From Caldilineaceae bacterium (GTDB lineage Bacteria > Chloroflexota > Anaerolineae > Caldilineales > Caldilineaceae), in NCBI GenBank assembly GCA_022842065.1, contig JALHQH010000056.1, positions 1 to 24,857 of the forward strand: a stretch of 24,857 nt of DNA, in the 5' to 3' direction. Below, piece after piece: positions 14,005 to 22,867 of this stretch. A model generated the notes under the pieces. The model saw only the letters and a list, made by a program, of their open reading frames with translations. It was not told the DNA's origin and ran no database searches. Within the stretch, counting starts at the first letter, position 1, and each line of letters opens with the position of its first letter. Position numbers and translations under genes: made by a program.

Positions 14005-15255
14005 CTACGCCACCTTCTGAAAGATCACCGTGGCGTTGTGGCCGCCAAAACCAAAGGAGTTGCTCATGCTCACATCAATCGTGCGATAGGCTTGCTGGCC
14101 AAGGGTCAACTGGAGATCCGGGGGCAGCAGTGGATCAACCTGCGTCGTGTTGATCGTCGGCGGGATCTTGCCTTCATGGATCGCCAAGACGGCGACCACC
14201 GCTTCGATCGCCCCGGCCGCACCGAGTAGGTGGCCGGTCATCGACTTGGTGGCGCTGATCTGCACCTGGGTTAAATGGTCGCCAAAGAGACGGGTCATTG
14301 CCTTCATTTCGCTGATGTCACCGACGGGGGTGGAGGTAGCGTGGGGGTTGACATAGTCGATCTGGGTGGCGGTGAGACCAGCATCATCGAGCGCGGCAAG
14401 CATACTGCGATAAGCGCCATCACCTTCGGGGTGGGCTGCGGTGGCGTGATAGGCATCGGCGGCAATACCACCGCCGACGATTTCGGCATAAATGCGGGCA
14501 CCGCGGGCCTTGGCATGTTCATACTCTTCTAAGATCAATGCTGCCGCGCCTTCGCCGATCACAAAGCCATCGCGTTCGACATCAAAGGGCCGCGAGGCGT
14601 GGGTTGGGTCGTCGTTGCGGGTGGAGAGCGCCTGCGCCGCGCTAAAGCCGCCCAGCGAAGAGGGCGTGATCGCGGCTTCCGAGCCACCACAGACAATGAT
14701 TTCGGCCTTGCCCAGCCTGATCTGATAGAAGGCGTCGATCAAGGCTGAATTGGACGAAGCACAGGCCGAAACTGTATTGTAATTGACCCCGCGCAGGCCA
14801 AAATGGAGCGAGATCACCCCGGAACTGGCATCGAGCAACATCTTGGGGATATAGAGCGGGCTAAAGCGCGGGTTCGTCGGCTCGGGCGCGTACTTGAGCA
14901 ACTGCTCCTCGGTGGTCTCGATGCCGCCCATCGCCGAGGCCCAAATGACGCCGACACGCGTGCTATCCACTGTGGCCAGGTCAACCGCACCATCTTTGAG
15001 TGCTTCCGCGACCACCACCAGCGCATAGTGCGAGAAGCGGTCGGTGCGGCGCACCTCTTTGCGATCCAGATAGGCTTCAGGATCAAAGTCCTTCACTTCA
15101 CAGGCGAATTGCGTCTTGAATGAGGTCGCGTCAAAGCGGGTGATCGGCGCTGCGCCGCTGACGCCGCCTAGCAGATTGCGCCAGGTGGTGGCTAGATTAT
15201 TGCCGACGGGGGTCAAGGCACCCATGCCGGTGATGACGACACGTTTTAGATTCAT
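14005..15255 (-). CDS. fabF: 3-oxoacyl-ACP synthase II
   Basis: 416 residues, the usual length. It condenses malonyl-ACP with acyl-ACP in fatty-acid elongation, in the cytoplasm. MNLKRVVITGMGALTPVG is the family start. The catalytic triad is intact: C165 in VSACASS, H305 in NPHATST (NAHGTST in the E. coli enzyme) and H342 in KSMTGHLLGAAG. The C-terminal NSFGFGGHNA is conserved. The gene stands alone, without acpP, fabD or fabG around it. Its promoter is an extended -10 at 15381-15389. The ATG has no clear Shine-Dalgarno. A role in a specialised chain-elongation pathway cannot be excluded. Confidence 0.93.
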   Translation of the reverse strand: MNLKRVVITGMGALTPVGNNLATTWRNLLGGVSGAAPITRFDATSFKTQFACEVKDFDPEAYLDRKEVRRTDRFSHYALVVVAEALKDGAVDLATVDSTRVGVIWASAMGGIETTEEQLLKYAPEPTNPRFSPLYIPKMLLDASSGVISLHFGLRGVNYNTVSACASSNSALIDAFYQIRLGKAEIIVCGGSEAAITPSSLGGFSAAQALSTRNDDPTHASRPFDVERDGFVIGEGAAALILEEYEHAKARGARIYAEIVGGGIAADAYHATAAHPEGDGAYRSMLAALDDAGLTATQIDYVNPHATSTPVGDISEMKAMTRLFGDHLTQVQISATKSMTGHLLGAAGAIEAVVAVLAIHEGKIPPTINTTQVDPLLPPDLQLTLGQQAYRTIDVSMSNSFGFGGHNATVIFQKVA

Positions 15256-15348
15256 GAGTTTATCTGATCGCTTTGGTTTACGCCCTGGCCTCGCGCGTTG
15301 CCGAGGGAATGGTCGTCCGGCAGCCGGGTCAAAGATAATGACGATGAT

Positions 15349-15366
15349 GACGCCAACCGTGGCGTC
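15349..15366 (-). promoter_or_regulatory. Leader hairpin of fabF
   Basis: GACGCCA (15349-15355) and TGGCGTC (15360-15366) form a 7-bp stem, starting about 8 bases after the predicted start of the fabF transcript. No T-run follows. It could stabilise the 5' end of the mRNA. Confidence 0.35.
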
Positions 15367-15380
15367 AAAACAGTGACTGC

Positions 15381-15389
15381 ATTATACCA
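15381..15389 (-). promoter_or_regulatory. Extended -10 promoter of fabF
   Basis: Minus strand TGG-TATAAT: a perfect -10 (15381-15386) with the TGn extension. No good -35 is seen, as is common for extended -10 promoters. The leader would be about 118 bases. Confidence 0.5.
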
Positions 15390-15451
15390 TAGATCGCGGA
15401 AATTACGTGTAGTACCAGCCCATGCTGGGGTGTATTTCAATTTGACCGCGG

Positions 15452-15522
15452 GTCGGTAGGGCAGTGGACAGTGGACAGTAACTGCCCACTGTCCACTGTC
15501 CACTGTCCACTGCCCTACCGAC
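15452..15522. repeat. Heptamer-unit hairpin repeat (GTRRA family, copy 2)
   Basis: Perfect 28-bp arms at 15452-15479 (GTCGGTAGGGCAGTGGACAG...) and 15495-15522. They are built from tandem CAGTGGA units and their complement CCACTGT, with a 15-base loop. It lies 41 bp past the stop of the secreted repeat protein, where it may serve as a transcript end. Confidence 0.9.
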
Positions 15523-15562
15523 TTACTGGCGAGCGTTCATCTGTGGTTGGGGGATACCTGGG

Positions 15563-18500
15563 TTAGCGATAGATCAGCGGCAGGTAAAGGCGTCCTGTGC
15601 CGCCGGTCTGGATCGCTCCATCCAGATAGTCGGGAATGCCGTCATTGTCGCTATCTTGTGGCTGCAAGGGGGACGCCCCGACCTCCGCCTGATCACCAAC
15701 GCCATCACCGTCGGCGTCGGTGTCGAGGAAGTTGGGCAGGTTGTCGCCGTCGATGTCACCGGCTCTTTCTAAGTTGTCGGGAATCGTATCTTTGTCGGCG
15801 TCATCGGTGGGGCCGGAGATGCGGACGGTGGCCGCCTTTTGCGCGGTGACGGCGAATGGTGCCAGCAGACTGCTCTCCGCCGGCGCGGCGATGGCCGTCC
15901 AGGTCGCCACGTTGGTTGTCGTCACGCTCAACGTCTGCGTAAAGGTGGTGGAATAGGTGGCGCCAGGGGCCAGGTTGTAGGCCATATTGGTGAACAGTTG
16001 ACCCAGGTGGCTGTCGCGTAACGAATGGCTGGTGACCACCTGTGTGCCATTGTTGCGCACCGTGTAACAGTAGACGATAGTGGTCCCGACGGGTACCTTC
16101 ATTTCAGTGACCGTCGTACAGCGCGGCTTGATCCCCTCAATACTGACCGTTTTGCTGAAGGTGAGCGGCGCTTCGTCGACGATGGTGATCGTCACCGTGG
16201 CGCTATCGGCGGCACCAAAGCCATCCAGCGCACGGTAGGTGAAGCTGTCGCTGGTGGCGCTGTCACCGTTGTGGTGATAGGTGAAAGTGCCATTGCTGTT
16301 TATCGTGAGCGTGCCATGCTGGGGGTTCGTGAGCACAGCCGCCGTCATGGTCGTGTCATCAGCATCGTTATCATTGGCGAGCAGGCTGGTTGCACCGCCG
16401 GTGAGGACGGTGACCGTGCCGCTGCGTACCACCAGGGCCGCGTCGTCATTCGCCACCGGTAGGTCGTTAACCGGTAAGATCGTGATCGTGACCGTGGCGA
16501 GATTGGATTGCTTGACGCCATCGTTGACGCGGTAGGTGAAGTGATCACTGCTCGCTTCGCTGCCGTCGTGGAGATAGGTGAAGATGCCGTCGGTGTCGAG
16601 ATTTAGGGTCCCGTGCGCAGGCAGTGCCACGGTTATGGCCTGTAACCTGCCCTCACTATCATTAAAATCATTGTTAAGTATGTTTGGATGGTTGATCATC
16701 TCCCCTTCGCTGACAATTGTTTCATCATTTTGGGCCAGCGGTGGCCAACTGAATGGTTCGGTGGCCAGCTGCGCGTTAATGCCGGTGAGGACGGTCTCGG
16801 CTGCGAGCTGGAAAGTGGTTGCCGTCGCTTCATAGCCTCGATTGTCATACCACTCGCCCTGATAGAAGCCGTTGTAGTCCTGAATGTGCAGGCGATAGAG
16901 CCCTGGGAAAAGCCCAGTGATTGTATACTCTCCATTCTCGTCAGTTTCACCGTATTCCGCGGACTGCCAGTAGCGTCCATCGATACCCAAATCGATATAG
17001 CGCTGAGGGGTTATTAAAATGAAGGGGAGTGGTTCACCATTTTCATTGGCCACCTGGCCTTGTAATGTACTCAGTTTCGCTAATTGCGCATCAATCCCAG
17101 AAACAAGCGCATCGTCAGTCGGTATGGTAATGTCATCCGCTTCCTGCACGGTGGTGGCACGGTCATTATAGAATTCATTAACATACCTGCGCGGGGCCTG
17201 TTCATCGCTAAAGCCAATGCGATAGACGCCACTTTTTAAGCCGCCGATCATGTAATTCCCATTGCTGTCTGTTTCGACGGGAAAGTTTGATAACCAACCA
17301 TTAAATTCAGTCTGCTCGTAGAGGGAAACGCGGATGTTGGCGGCTGGATTGCCGCTGCTGTCGGTCACTCTACCAGTAATGCGTGCTTTTGCTGCCAGTG
17401 CAGCATTGATCGTAATCGTCGATGAGCCTGTAATAGTGATATCTGTAGCCGCAGCTAGCGTCGGCGCGTTCTCATAGTATTCATTGATGTAATAGTTTGG
17501 AAAAGCTCTAAGATCAGAGAAATAGATACGGTAGCGTCCTGGCAGCACCTGACCACTGTACGCTCCATTTTCGTTCGTATAAGCAGTGTTAATCTGATTC
17601 CAAGAACCCCCACCGGTTAGATCATAGCGGAACATATTAACCGCAATCTGGCTGGCGGGGTTTCCTAGCTCATCGGTTACGGTACCAATCATTTGGCTAT
17701 ACATTGACAACTGCGAGTTAATATTCGTTGTTGTCATGGAGGGCGAAACCTGCACCATTGTTACGGTCTCAGGACCAAAAGCGTCGGGGAAGAAGACCCT
17801 ATCATAATATTCGGTAATATAGCGCTGACGGGCATCGTTAAATCGAATCCGATAAGAGCCGGGGTTCATACAACAGAGCGTATATTTACCGGCGACATCA
17901 CTATAATCGGATGAAACCTGTCGCCAATTATAGCTACCAGTGTGAAGCTGATAATATTCCTCTGCGACTACCTCAATCTCTGCAATTGGTTGACTCTGGC
18001 CGTTTGTCACCGCGCCGGTAATCGCACCGCGCGTGGAAAGCTGGGCATTAATATTGGAAGTCGTCGAATTGAATGTGATCGTCAACAACGTGGCTGCATT
18101 CGCATCATAAGTATCATTAAACCATTCCGTATTGTAGCTTCTGTAACGATTGTCAGTGAAACGAACGCGCCAGGTGCCAGCGTAGAGGCTAGTCATTGTA
18201 TAGACGCCATTGGCATCGGTATCGGTATAGATTTCGTCAGAAATCGATGTGAAAGGCGGCTCATCGGAGAGTTTCTCGCCGGTAACTGAAATCTCCGCTA
18301 GTGGTAAATTAGCGATATCGGTTACGCGTCCTTTAATGACAGCTAGCCGATCAAGTTGCGCATTTACATTGTTGCGGATCTGACCATCGGTGAGTGTAAT
18401 TGTCGTGGGTGTTTCGTTCAAACGTTTATTGTTAAATAACTCGGCGGCGTACTGGGGTCGTTCGCTAATATCACTAAATTTGACGGTATAGGCGTCGGCA

Positions 18501-19045
18501 GTCAAGCCGCCAACGTCATAGGTGCCGTTGGCCTTAGTGTCTACCGATTTAAAAAATTTTTGGTTAAAGACTTCAACGTGTATTCCTCCTAAATTTTCAT
18601 TAGCCAGCCCTGTAACTTTCCCTTTAATGTGCGCACCGGAGTCGAGCTGTACGTTGATGTTGGGCACAACGGTGGCTGCCGGCACAATCACGTCGGTCGC
18701 GCTGTAGACATTGGTTGCGCCGCTGTAATATTGGTCGAAATAGTCGCGTTGTTCACTTTGCGGTAGAAAACCGACGCGATAAGTGTCACTTTCCAGATCG
18801 CTGATCTGATAATCACCAGTGGCGTTGGTGGTTCCTTGTGCAGTTTCTTCCCAAAAGATAAAGCCGGTAATATTGTTGGGGCGATAGACGACAACTAGCA
18901 CATTCTCCACCGGCATCCCTCCATCACCCGTCACTTTGCCGGTGATCGAACTAGTGCCCTGAGCGCGCACGGAGAGGGCGAGGACAAAGGTGCCGAGCAG
19001 TAAACAGAAAATGCCGAAGCCATATAAACGCGGATAACGTCGCAT
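15563..19045 (-). CDS. Large secreted multidomain surface protein
   Basis: 1160 residues. A Sec signal peptide spans residues 1-29 (hydrophobic FGIFCLLLGTFVLALSV, then RAQG). Seven tandem carboxypeptidase-regulatory-like beta-sandwich repeats of about 100 residues follow, each starting (I/L)xGxVT and ending in NINAQL-type segments. Next come two cadherin-like/tandem-95 type repeats (LAQNDETIV..., VANDDAALV..., both with LxNDxND and HGTLTxxxDGxFTYxH), a DUF11-like domain (YCYTVRNNGTQVV), and calcium-binding thrombospondin type 3-like repeats (DADKDTIPD, DIDGDNLPN, DTDADGDGVGD, DSDNDGIPD). The extreme C-terminus is LYLPLIYR. It is probably an extracellular or cell-surface adhesive/structural protein. 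AAGGGA lies 7 bases before ATG. It has its own promoter, with an overlapping dyad. Confidence 0.88.
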   Translation of the reverse strand: MRRYPRLYGFGIFCLLLGTFVLALSVRAQGTSSITGKVTGDGGMPVENVLVVVYRPNNITGFIFWEETAQGTTNATGDYQISDLESDTYRVGFLPQSEQRDYFDQYYSGATNVYSATDVIVPAATVVPNINVQLDSGAHIKGKVTGLANENLGGIHVEVFNQKFFKSVDTKANGTYDVGGLTADAYTVKFSDISERPQYAAELFNNKRLNETPTTITLTDGQIRNNVNAQLDRLAVIKGRVTDIANLPLAEISVTGEKLSDEPPFTSISDEIYTDTDANGVYTMTSLYAGTWRVRFTDNRYRSYNTEWFNDTYDANAATLLTITFNSTTSNINAQLSTRGAITGAVTNGQSQPIAEIEVVAEEYYQLHTGSYNWRQVSSDYSDVAGKYTLCCMNPGSYRIRFNDARQRYITEYYDRVFFPDAFGPETVTMVQVSPSMTTTNINSQLSMYSQMIGTVTDELGNPASQIAVNMFRYDLTGGGSWNQINTAYTNENGAYSGQVLPGRYRIYFSDLRAFPNYYINEYYENAPTLAAATDITITGSSTITINAALAAKARITGRVTDSSGNPAANIRVSLYEQTEFNGWLSNFPVETDSNGNYMIGGLKSGVYRIGFSDEQAPRRYVNEFYNDRATTVQEADDITIPTDDALVSGIDAQLAKLSTLQGQVANENGEPLPFILITPQRYIDLGIDGRYWQSAEYGETDENGEYTITGLFPGLYRLHIQDYNGFYQGEWYDNRGYEATATTFQLAAETVLTGINAQLATEPFSWPPLAQNDETIVSEGEMINHPNILNNDFNDSEGRLQAITVALPAHGTLNLDTDGIFTYLHDGSEASSDHFTYRVNDGVKQSNLATVTITILPVNDLPVANDDAALVVRSGTVTVLTGGATSLLANDNDADDTTMTAAVLTNPQHGTLTINSNGTFTYHHNGDSATSDSFTYRALDGFGAADSATVTITIVDEAPLTFSKTVSIEGIKPRCTTVTEMKVPVGTTIVYCYTVRNNGTQVVTSHSLRDSHLGQLFTNMAYNLAPGATYSTTFTQTLSVTTTNVATWTAIAAPAESSLLAPFAVTAQKAATVRISGPTDDADKDTIPDNLERAGDIDGDNLPNFLDTDADGDGVGDQAEVGASPLQPQDSDNDGIPDYLDGAIQTGGTGRLYLPLIYR

Positions 19046-19212
19046 AAGATATCCCTTCCCGATGAGTGGCTTGAATAAAAGTATGATGGAATGTCAATAA
19101 AATTGAAAACAGTGTGTGGCGGTGAGGCTGCCGAATGCCACGAGTGGAGATCGAATTGTCCAAGCCGAGCGGGATCAGGAGTGGTAGGTGAGCAACCGTC
19201 AGGGGCGACAAT
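19046..19212. other. Leader region of the secreted protein gene
   Basis: No gene. It is the untranslated leader of about 175 bases predicted from the promoter at 19229-19257. A TTGACA on the minus strand lies about 50 bp before the ATG, but no -10 follows at proper spacing. Confidence 0.5.
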
Positions 19213-19235
19213 TTACAATTACCAAGTAATTGTAA
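19213..19235. promoter_or_regulatory. 23-bp dyad operator candidate
   Basis: TTACAATTAC (19213-19222), centre CAA, GTAATTGTAA (19226-19235): perfect 10-bp inverse arms. It covers the -10 hexamer and the expected transcription start of the secreted protein gene, the classical place for a repressor site. Confidence 0.55.
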
Positions 19236-19257
19236 CGCCGAATACAAATGCCGTCAA
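19229..19257 (-). promoter_or_regulatory. Sigma70-type promoter of secreted protein gene
   Basis: Minus strand: -35 TTGACG (19252-19257), 17-bp spacer, -10 TACAAT (19229-19234). Predicted start is near 19222. Confidence 0.6.
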
Positions 19258-19348
19258 AAAGTTGACTTGAGGGTACCGAACAACCTGGCACGGAAAGTCC
19301 AGCGACAAGGTAAGAGTAGTGAATGAGCACATAAACAGACTATAGTGA

Positions 19349-19433
19349 GACAGTAGAACAGTGGTCAACCACTGTTCTACTGTCCTACTGTCTACTATCC
19401 TACTGTCTACTGTCCTACTGTCTACTGTCCTAC
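19349..19433. repeat. Heptamer-unit hairpin repeat (GTRRA family, copy 3)
   Basis: A perfect 17-bp stem, GACAGTAGAACAGTGGT (19349-19365) and its inverse (19368-19384) with a 2-base loop. It is followed by alternating CTACTGT/CCTACTGT units up to the cyclophilin stop codon. The tandem part is complementary to the left arm's CAGTAGA unit. Confidence 0.85.
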
Positions 19434-19916
19434 CTACACCTCGCTGATCGTCACCTTGGTCATCGTGTCACCCTGCTTGATCGCATCAACCACATCGGCG
19501 CCTTCGGTCACGGTGCCGAAGACGGTGTGTTTGCCGTCCAGGTGGGGTTGGGGCGAGTGGGTGATGAAGAACTGGCTGCCGTTGGTGTTGGGGCCGGCAT
19601 TGGCCATTGACAGCACTTTGCTCGTGTGTTTGAGCGGGTTGCCGCGGGTTTCATCCTCAAATTTGTAGCCGGGACCGCCACGCCCACTGCCCGTCGGATC
19701 GCCACCCTGCACCATAAAGTTGCTGATCACGCGGTGAAAGGCGATGCCGTCGTAGTAGCCCTCTTTGGCCAGGAAGACAAAGTTGTTGACCGTCTTCGGC
19801 GCATGCTCGGCGGAGAGCGCAATCACGATGGTGCCACGGTTGGTCTCAATCGTCGCGGTATATTTTTTCTTGGGGTCGATCTGCATTGCCGGGGGGGTGC
19901 TCCATTGCTGTGCCAT
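19434..19916 (-). CDS. Cyclophilin-type peptidyl-prolyl cis-trans isomerase
   Basis: 160 residues from ATG 19916, chosen because AAGGAG lies 7 bases upstream; the frame extends further upstream but without family sequence. It speeds proline isomerisation during folding. Conserved elements: [16 protein letters not shown] (58-73) with catalytic R62, GPGYKFEDE (81-89), [16 protein letters not shown] (103-118), and LDGKHTVFG (126-134). The position of the cyclosporin-contacting Trp in human CypA is His here (H125), one of the changes seen in bacterial members. No signal peptide, so cytoplasmic. An extended -10 promoter lies 55-65 bp upstream. Confidence 0.93.
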   Translation of the reverse strand: MAQQWSTPPAMQIDPKKKYTATIETNRGTIVIALSAEHAPKTVNNFVFLAKEGYYDGIAFHRVISNFMVQGGDPTGSGRGGPGYKFEDETRGNPLKHTSKVLSMANAGPNTNGSQFFITHSPQPHLDGKHTVFGTVTEGADVVDAIKQGDTMTKVTISEV

Positions 19917-20267
19917 AAAATTACTCCTTATTTTGGTTTGTTTTGGCATTGCTTTTATCGCGCAAAATCCAATTGTACCACAGCCTGCGCTTTGCTCTCG
20001 TAAGCGCTTTCCCATAATTGCTGAAATAAATCAGCATTGTGCTTTGTGCTCAACGAAAATGATGGATAGTAACGTGTAGAGCACAATGTATAACTGTAAT
20101 TCTCGATAATCTGTAACTGTTGCACAATGCGATGCCGACCAACTGATGATATTGTTGTACCATATCCAGTACTCTGTGCTCTTTCACCTGGCTGCGCGCA
20201 AATTGATGATCAGTTGCTAGCAACGATTCAGTGATGCATCGCGCCTGCCTACTCCACACGATCCACC
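19917..20267. other. 351-bp divergent intergenic region
   Basis: It separates the cyclophilin and ABC importer genes, which point away from each other. It holds the cyclophilin promoter, a TGCTGA/TCAGCA hairpin (20019-20036), the palindromes AAGCGCTT (20002-20009) and GTTGCTAGCAAC (20213-20224), and a TATAAC (20089-20094) as the best -10-like hexamer for the importer operon. No small gene is recognisable. Confidence 0.5.
19972..19980 (-). promoter_or_regulatory. Extended -10 promoter of cyclophilin gene
   Basis: Minus strand TGG-TACAAT, with -10 at 19972-19977. It gives a leader of about 50 bases. No clear -35. Confidence 0.4.
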
Positions 20268-21359
20268 ATGAGCGAACACGATATTACGATTAGTTCGGTT
20301 TCTAAGCGCTATGGCCATGTCACGGCAGTCGATGATATTTCGCTGACGATTGATCCGGGCACCTACTGTTGCCTGTTAGGGCCAAGCGGTTGTGGCAAGA
20401 CCTCCACCCTGCGCATGATCGCCGGCCATGAATCGGTGAGCAGTGGCCGCATCTTGATTCGCAACCAGGATGTCACCCATCTGGCCCCGGCCCGGCGCAA
20501 CACGGCGATGATGTTTCAAGATTATGCCCTCTTTCCCCATATGACAGTGCTGGACAATGTTGCCTTTGGCCTGAAGATGCGCGGCGTCGGCAAAAAAGCG
20601 CGACGTGACCAGGCCGCCGCGATGTTGACCAAGATCGGCCTCACCGAGTTTAGTGAACGTTACCCGGCCCAGCTCTCCGGTGGCCAACGCCAGCGCGTGG
20701 CCTTGGGGCGAGCGTTGATTACTGAGCCAGCGGTGCTGCTGCTCGATGAGCCGCTGTCCGCACTTGACCGCTTTGTACGCATCCGCATGCGGGGCGAGTT
20801 GCGCCGCATCCAGAAGCAACTGGGCATTACCTTTGTCCATGTCACTCATTCACAAGAAGAGGCGTTGGCCCTGGCTGATCTGGTGGTTGTCATGGAAGGG
20901 GGGCGGATTCAACAGGCCGGCTCGCCACGTGAAGTCTATGATGGCGCACGCACGCCCTTTGTGGCTACCTTTATCGGTGATCACAATGTGGTGAAGGGTA
21001 AAGTGATTGAGCAAAATGCACAATTGCTTACCTTAAAGGGCGAAGCGAGCAGCCGTTTTGTCGTCCCTGGCACTGCAGCCGTCGGCGAACGGGTGACCTT
21101 TTCCGTACGCGCCGACCATGCGTTCCTGGTGCCGGACAGTGGTTTGGCCCCAGAAGAACAGACGAATGTGCTTTCTGGTGTCGCTGCGGTCGTTGAATAC
21201 GCCGGCTATCAAGTGCGGGTCAAGCTCGAAACCGTAGCCGGCCTCGAATTTACCGTCTATGTACCCGAAAAAGCATTCTCCCAGCAGCCCATCCAACTCA
21301 ACCAGCCCTTATCTGTTGGTTGGCAGACAGAAGATGGCACGCTGTTGAATATGGTGTAA
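20268..21359 (+). CDS. ABC transporter ATP-binding protein, PotA-like
   Basis: 363 residues. The nucleotide-binding domain spans 1-235: Walker A GPSGCGKTS (38-46), Q-loop MMFQDYALFPH, signature LSGGQRQRVALGRAL (136-150), Walker B VLLLDEPLSALD (D160/E161), H-loop HVTHS (H194). A C-terminal TOBE-type region (about 240-363) follows, as in PotA/FbpC/MalK-class importers. It energises uptake through the two permeases encoded downstream. The gene order ATPase, binding protein, permease, permease fits a polyamine-type (COG3842/COG0687/COG1176/COG1177) system, but iron, thiamine or opine-like substrates cannot be excluded. First gene of the operon. The ATG lacks a strong Shine-Dalgarno. Confidence 0.92.
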   Translation: MSEHDITISSVSKRYGHVTAVDDISLTIDPGTYCCLLGPSGCGKTSTLRMIAGHESVSSGRILIRNQDVTHLAPARRNTAMMFQDYALFPHMTVLDNVAFGLKMRGVGKKARRDQAAAMLTKIGLTEFSERYPAQLSGGQRQRVALGRALITEPAVLLLDEPLSALDRFVRIRMRGELRRIQKQLGITFVHVTHSQEEALALADLVVVMEGGRIQQAGSPREVYDGARTPFVATFIGDHNVVKGKVIEQNAQLLTLKGEASSRFVVPGTAAVGERVTFSVRADHAFLVPDSGLAPEEQTNVLSGVAAVVEYAGYQVRVKLETVAGLEFTVYVPEKAFSQQPIQLNQPLSVGWQTEDGTLLNMV

Positions 21360-21360
21360 A

Positions 21361-21482
21361 ACGTGAAACGTAAAACGTAAAACGTGATGCGTCCCATCAT
21401 GCACGCATCACGTTTTACGTTTTACGTTTTACGTTTTACGTTTTACGTTTTACGTTTCACGTTTTACGCATCACGTTTTACG
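21361..21482. repeat. Heptamer-unit hairpin repeat (GTRRA family, copy 4)
   Basis: The left arm ACGTGAAACGTAAAACGTAA... (21361-21392) and right arm 21403-21434 are 32-bp inverses with one mismatch. The GTTTTAC heptamer then continues in tandem to 21482 with single-base variants (GTTTCAC, GCATCAC). It fills the gap between the ATPase gene and the binding-protein gene inside the importer operon. Confidence 0.9.
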
Positions 21483-21541
21483 AAAACTGAAACATTATTC
21501 TGAACGTTGTCATTATTAATCTTTAGAGGAGAGCGAAGCGT

Positions 21542-22867
21542 ATGGTAGTGCAAACGAAGGTAAGCCGCAGAACGTTTTTGAAGACGGTTGGGGTTGTCAC
21601 CGGGACGGTGATGGGTGGGGCCCTGTTGGCCGCCTGTGTACCAGCCGCCGCACCAGTTGCGGAACCAGCGGCTTCCGGCTCAACGGCCAGCACCGGGCAG
21701 ATCAAGGATATTGTGTTGCGCCAGATCGGCACCGGTGTTTCGGCGATGAATGAGATCCAGCAGAAGGCGCAGGAAGATCTCGGTTTTACGATTCAGATGA
21801 CCGCGCTGAGCACCACTGACAACAATCAACGCTCGATCACCCAGCCAGGGACGTGGGATATCTTTGACGGTGAATATTTCAGCTTGCCGTTGGTTGTGCC
21901 ATCGGGCAATCTGCTGCCGCTTGATGTCACTCGGATTACCGAATTCGACAAGATTGCGCCGCTCTTTACCACCGGCAAATTGACCGAGGAATCGGTGATT
22001 GCGCAAGGCACCGCCCCCCACAAAGTGATGTTCCTCACCGGGGCGGACTCGACTGAATTTGCCACCGAGCAGACCGGTTTTGCAACCTTGATCCCCACGA
22101 TTTATAACGCTGACACCCTGGGCTATCGCCCGGATCTGGTGGGCCGCACGATTGAGTCGTGGGCTGAGTTGTTCAACCCCGAATTTAAGGGCAAAACCTC
22201 GATCCTCAACATCCCCTCGATTGGGATTATGGACGCCGCGATGGTGGTTGAATCCGCGGGCATGATGAGCTTTGGTGATAAGGGCAACATGACCAAAGAA
22301 GAGATCGACCAGATCACGGCGATTCTCATGGAGCAGAAGGCCGCCGGTCAGTTCCGGGCGTTCTGGGAAACCTTTGACGAGTCGGTTAACCTGATGTCGT
22401 CGGGCGAAGTGGTGGTGCAGTCGATGTGGTCACCGGCGGTCACCGCGGTGCGTGCCAAAGGCATTCCCTGCATCTATGCGCCGCTGAAGGAAGGTTACCG
22501 GGCATGGGGTGGTGGCCTTGGGCTGAACAAGGCACTCGAAGGGATGGCCCTCGATGCTGCCTATGAGTATATCAACTGGTGGAACTCAGGCTTTGCCGGC
22601 GGTTTCGTCGGTCGCCAGGGCTACTACAGCGCGATTCCCGAAAATGCTAAGAATTTCATGAGTGAAAACGAGTGGAATTTCTGGTACGAGGGCCAAGCGG
22701 CTGCTGAAGATATTGTTGATCCCTTTGGCACCACCTTGGAAAAGGCCGGCGCAACGCGCGATGGTGGCAGCTTCCTCGAACGCATGGGCGGTGTGGTGGT
22801 CTGGAATTCCGTAATGCCTGAGCAAGATTATCTGGTACAAAAGTGGAATGAGTTCATTGCTGCATAA
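21542..22867 (+). CDS. ABC transporter substrate-binding lipoprotein, PotD-like
   Basis: 441 residues. The N-terminus has a Tat motif SRRTFLK (8-14), a hydrophobic stretch, and a lipobox LLAAC (lipidated C32). An Ala/Pro/Ser-rich linker follows, so this is a Tat-exported lipoprotein anchored outside the membrane. The mature part resembles COG0687 family 1/PotD-type binding proteins: TWDIFDGEY, YNADTLGYRPDL, SWAELFNPEFKGKTSI (206-221), GEVVVQSMWSP and the aromatic-rich AYEYINWWNSG. It captures substrate for the two permeases. AGAGGAG lies about 10 bases before ATG. Its end overlaps the next ATG by 20 bp. Confidence 0.92.
   Translation: MVVQTKVSRRTFLKTVGVVTGTVMGGALLAACVPAAAPVAEPAASGSTASTGQIKDIVLRQIGTGVSAMNEIQQKAQEDLGFTIQMTALSTTDNNQRSITQPGTWDIFDGEYFSLPLVVPSGNLLPLDVTRITEFDKIAPLFTTGKLTEESVIAQGTAPHKVMFLTGADSTEFATEQTGFATLIPTIYNADTLGYRPDLVGRTIESWAELFNPEFKGKTSILNIPSIGIMDAAMVVESAGMMSFGDKGNMTKEEIDQITAILMEQKAAGQFRAFWETFDESVNLMSSGEVVVQSMWSPAVTAVRAKGIPCIYAPLKEGYRAWGGGLGLNKALEGMALDAAYEYINWWNSGFAGGFVGRQGYYSAIPENAKNFMSENEWNFWYEGQAAAEDIVDPFGTTLEKAGATRDGGSFLERMGGVVVWNSVMPEQDYLVQKWNEFIAA

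Noticed and set aside
19917..20015. 34-residue N-terminal extension of the cyclophilin
   Set aside because: The extension covers the probable promoter; ATG 19916 has a strong AAGGAG and starts just before the conserved domain.
20213..20224. GTTGCTAGCAAC palindrome as operator of the importer operon
   Set aside because: No promoter could be placed beside it and there is no second copy; kept only as a note in the intergenic entry.
21361..21482. CRISPR array in the heptamer repeats
   Set aside because: Units are 7 bp without unique spacers and form an inverted, not direct, arrangement overall.
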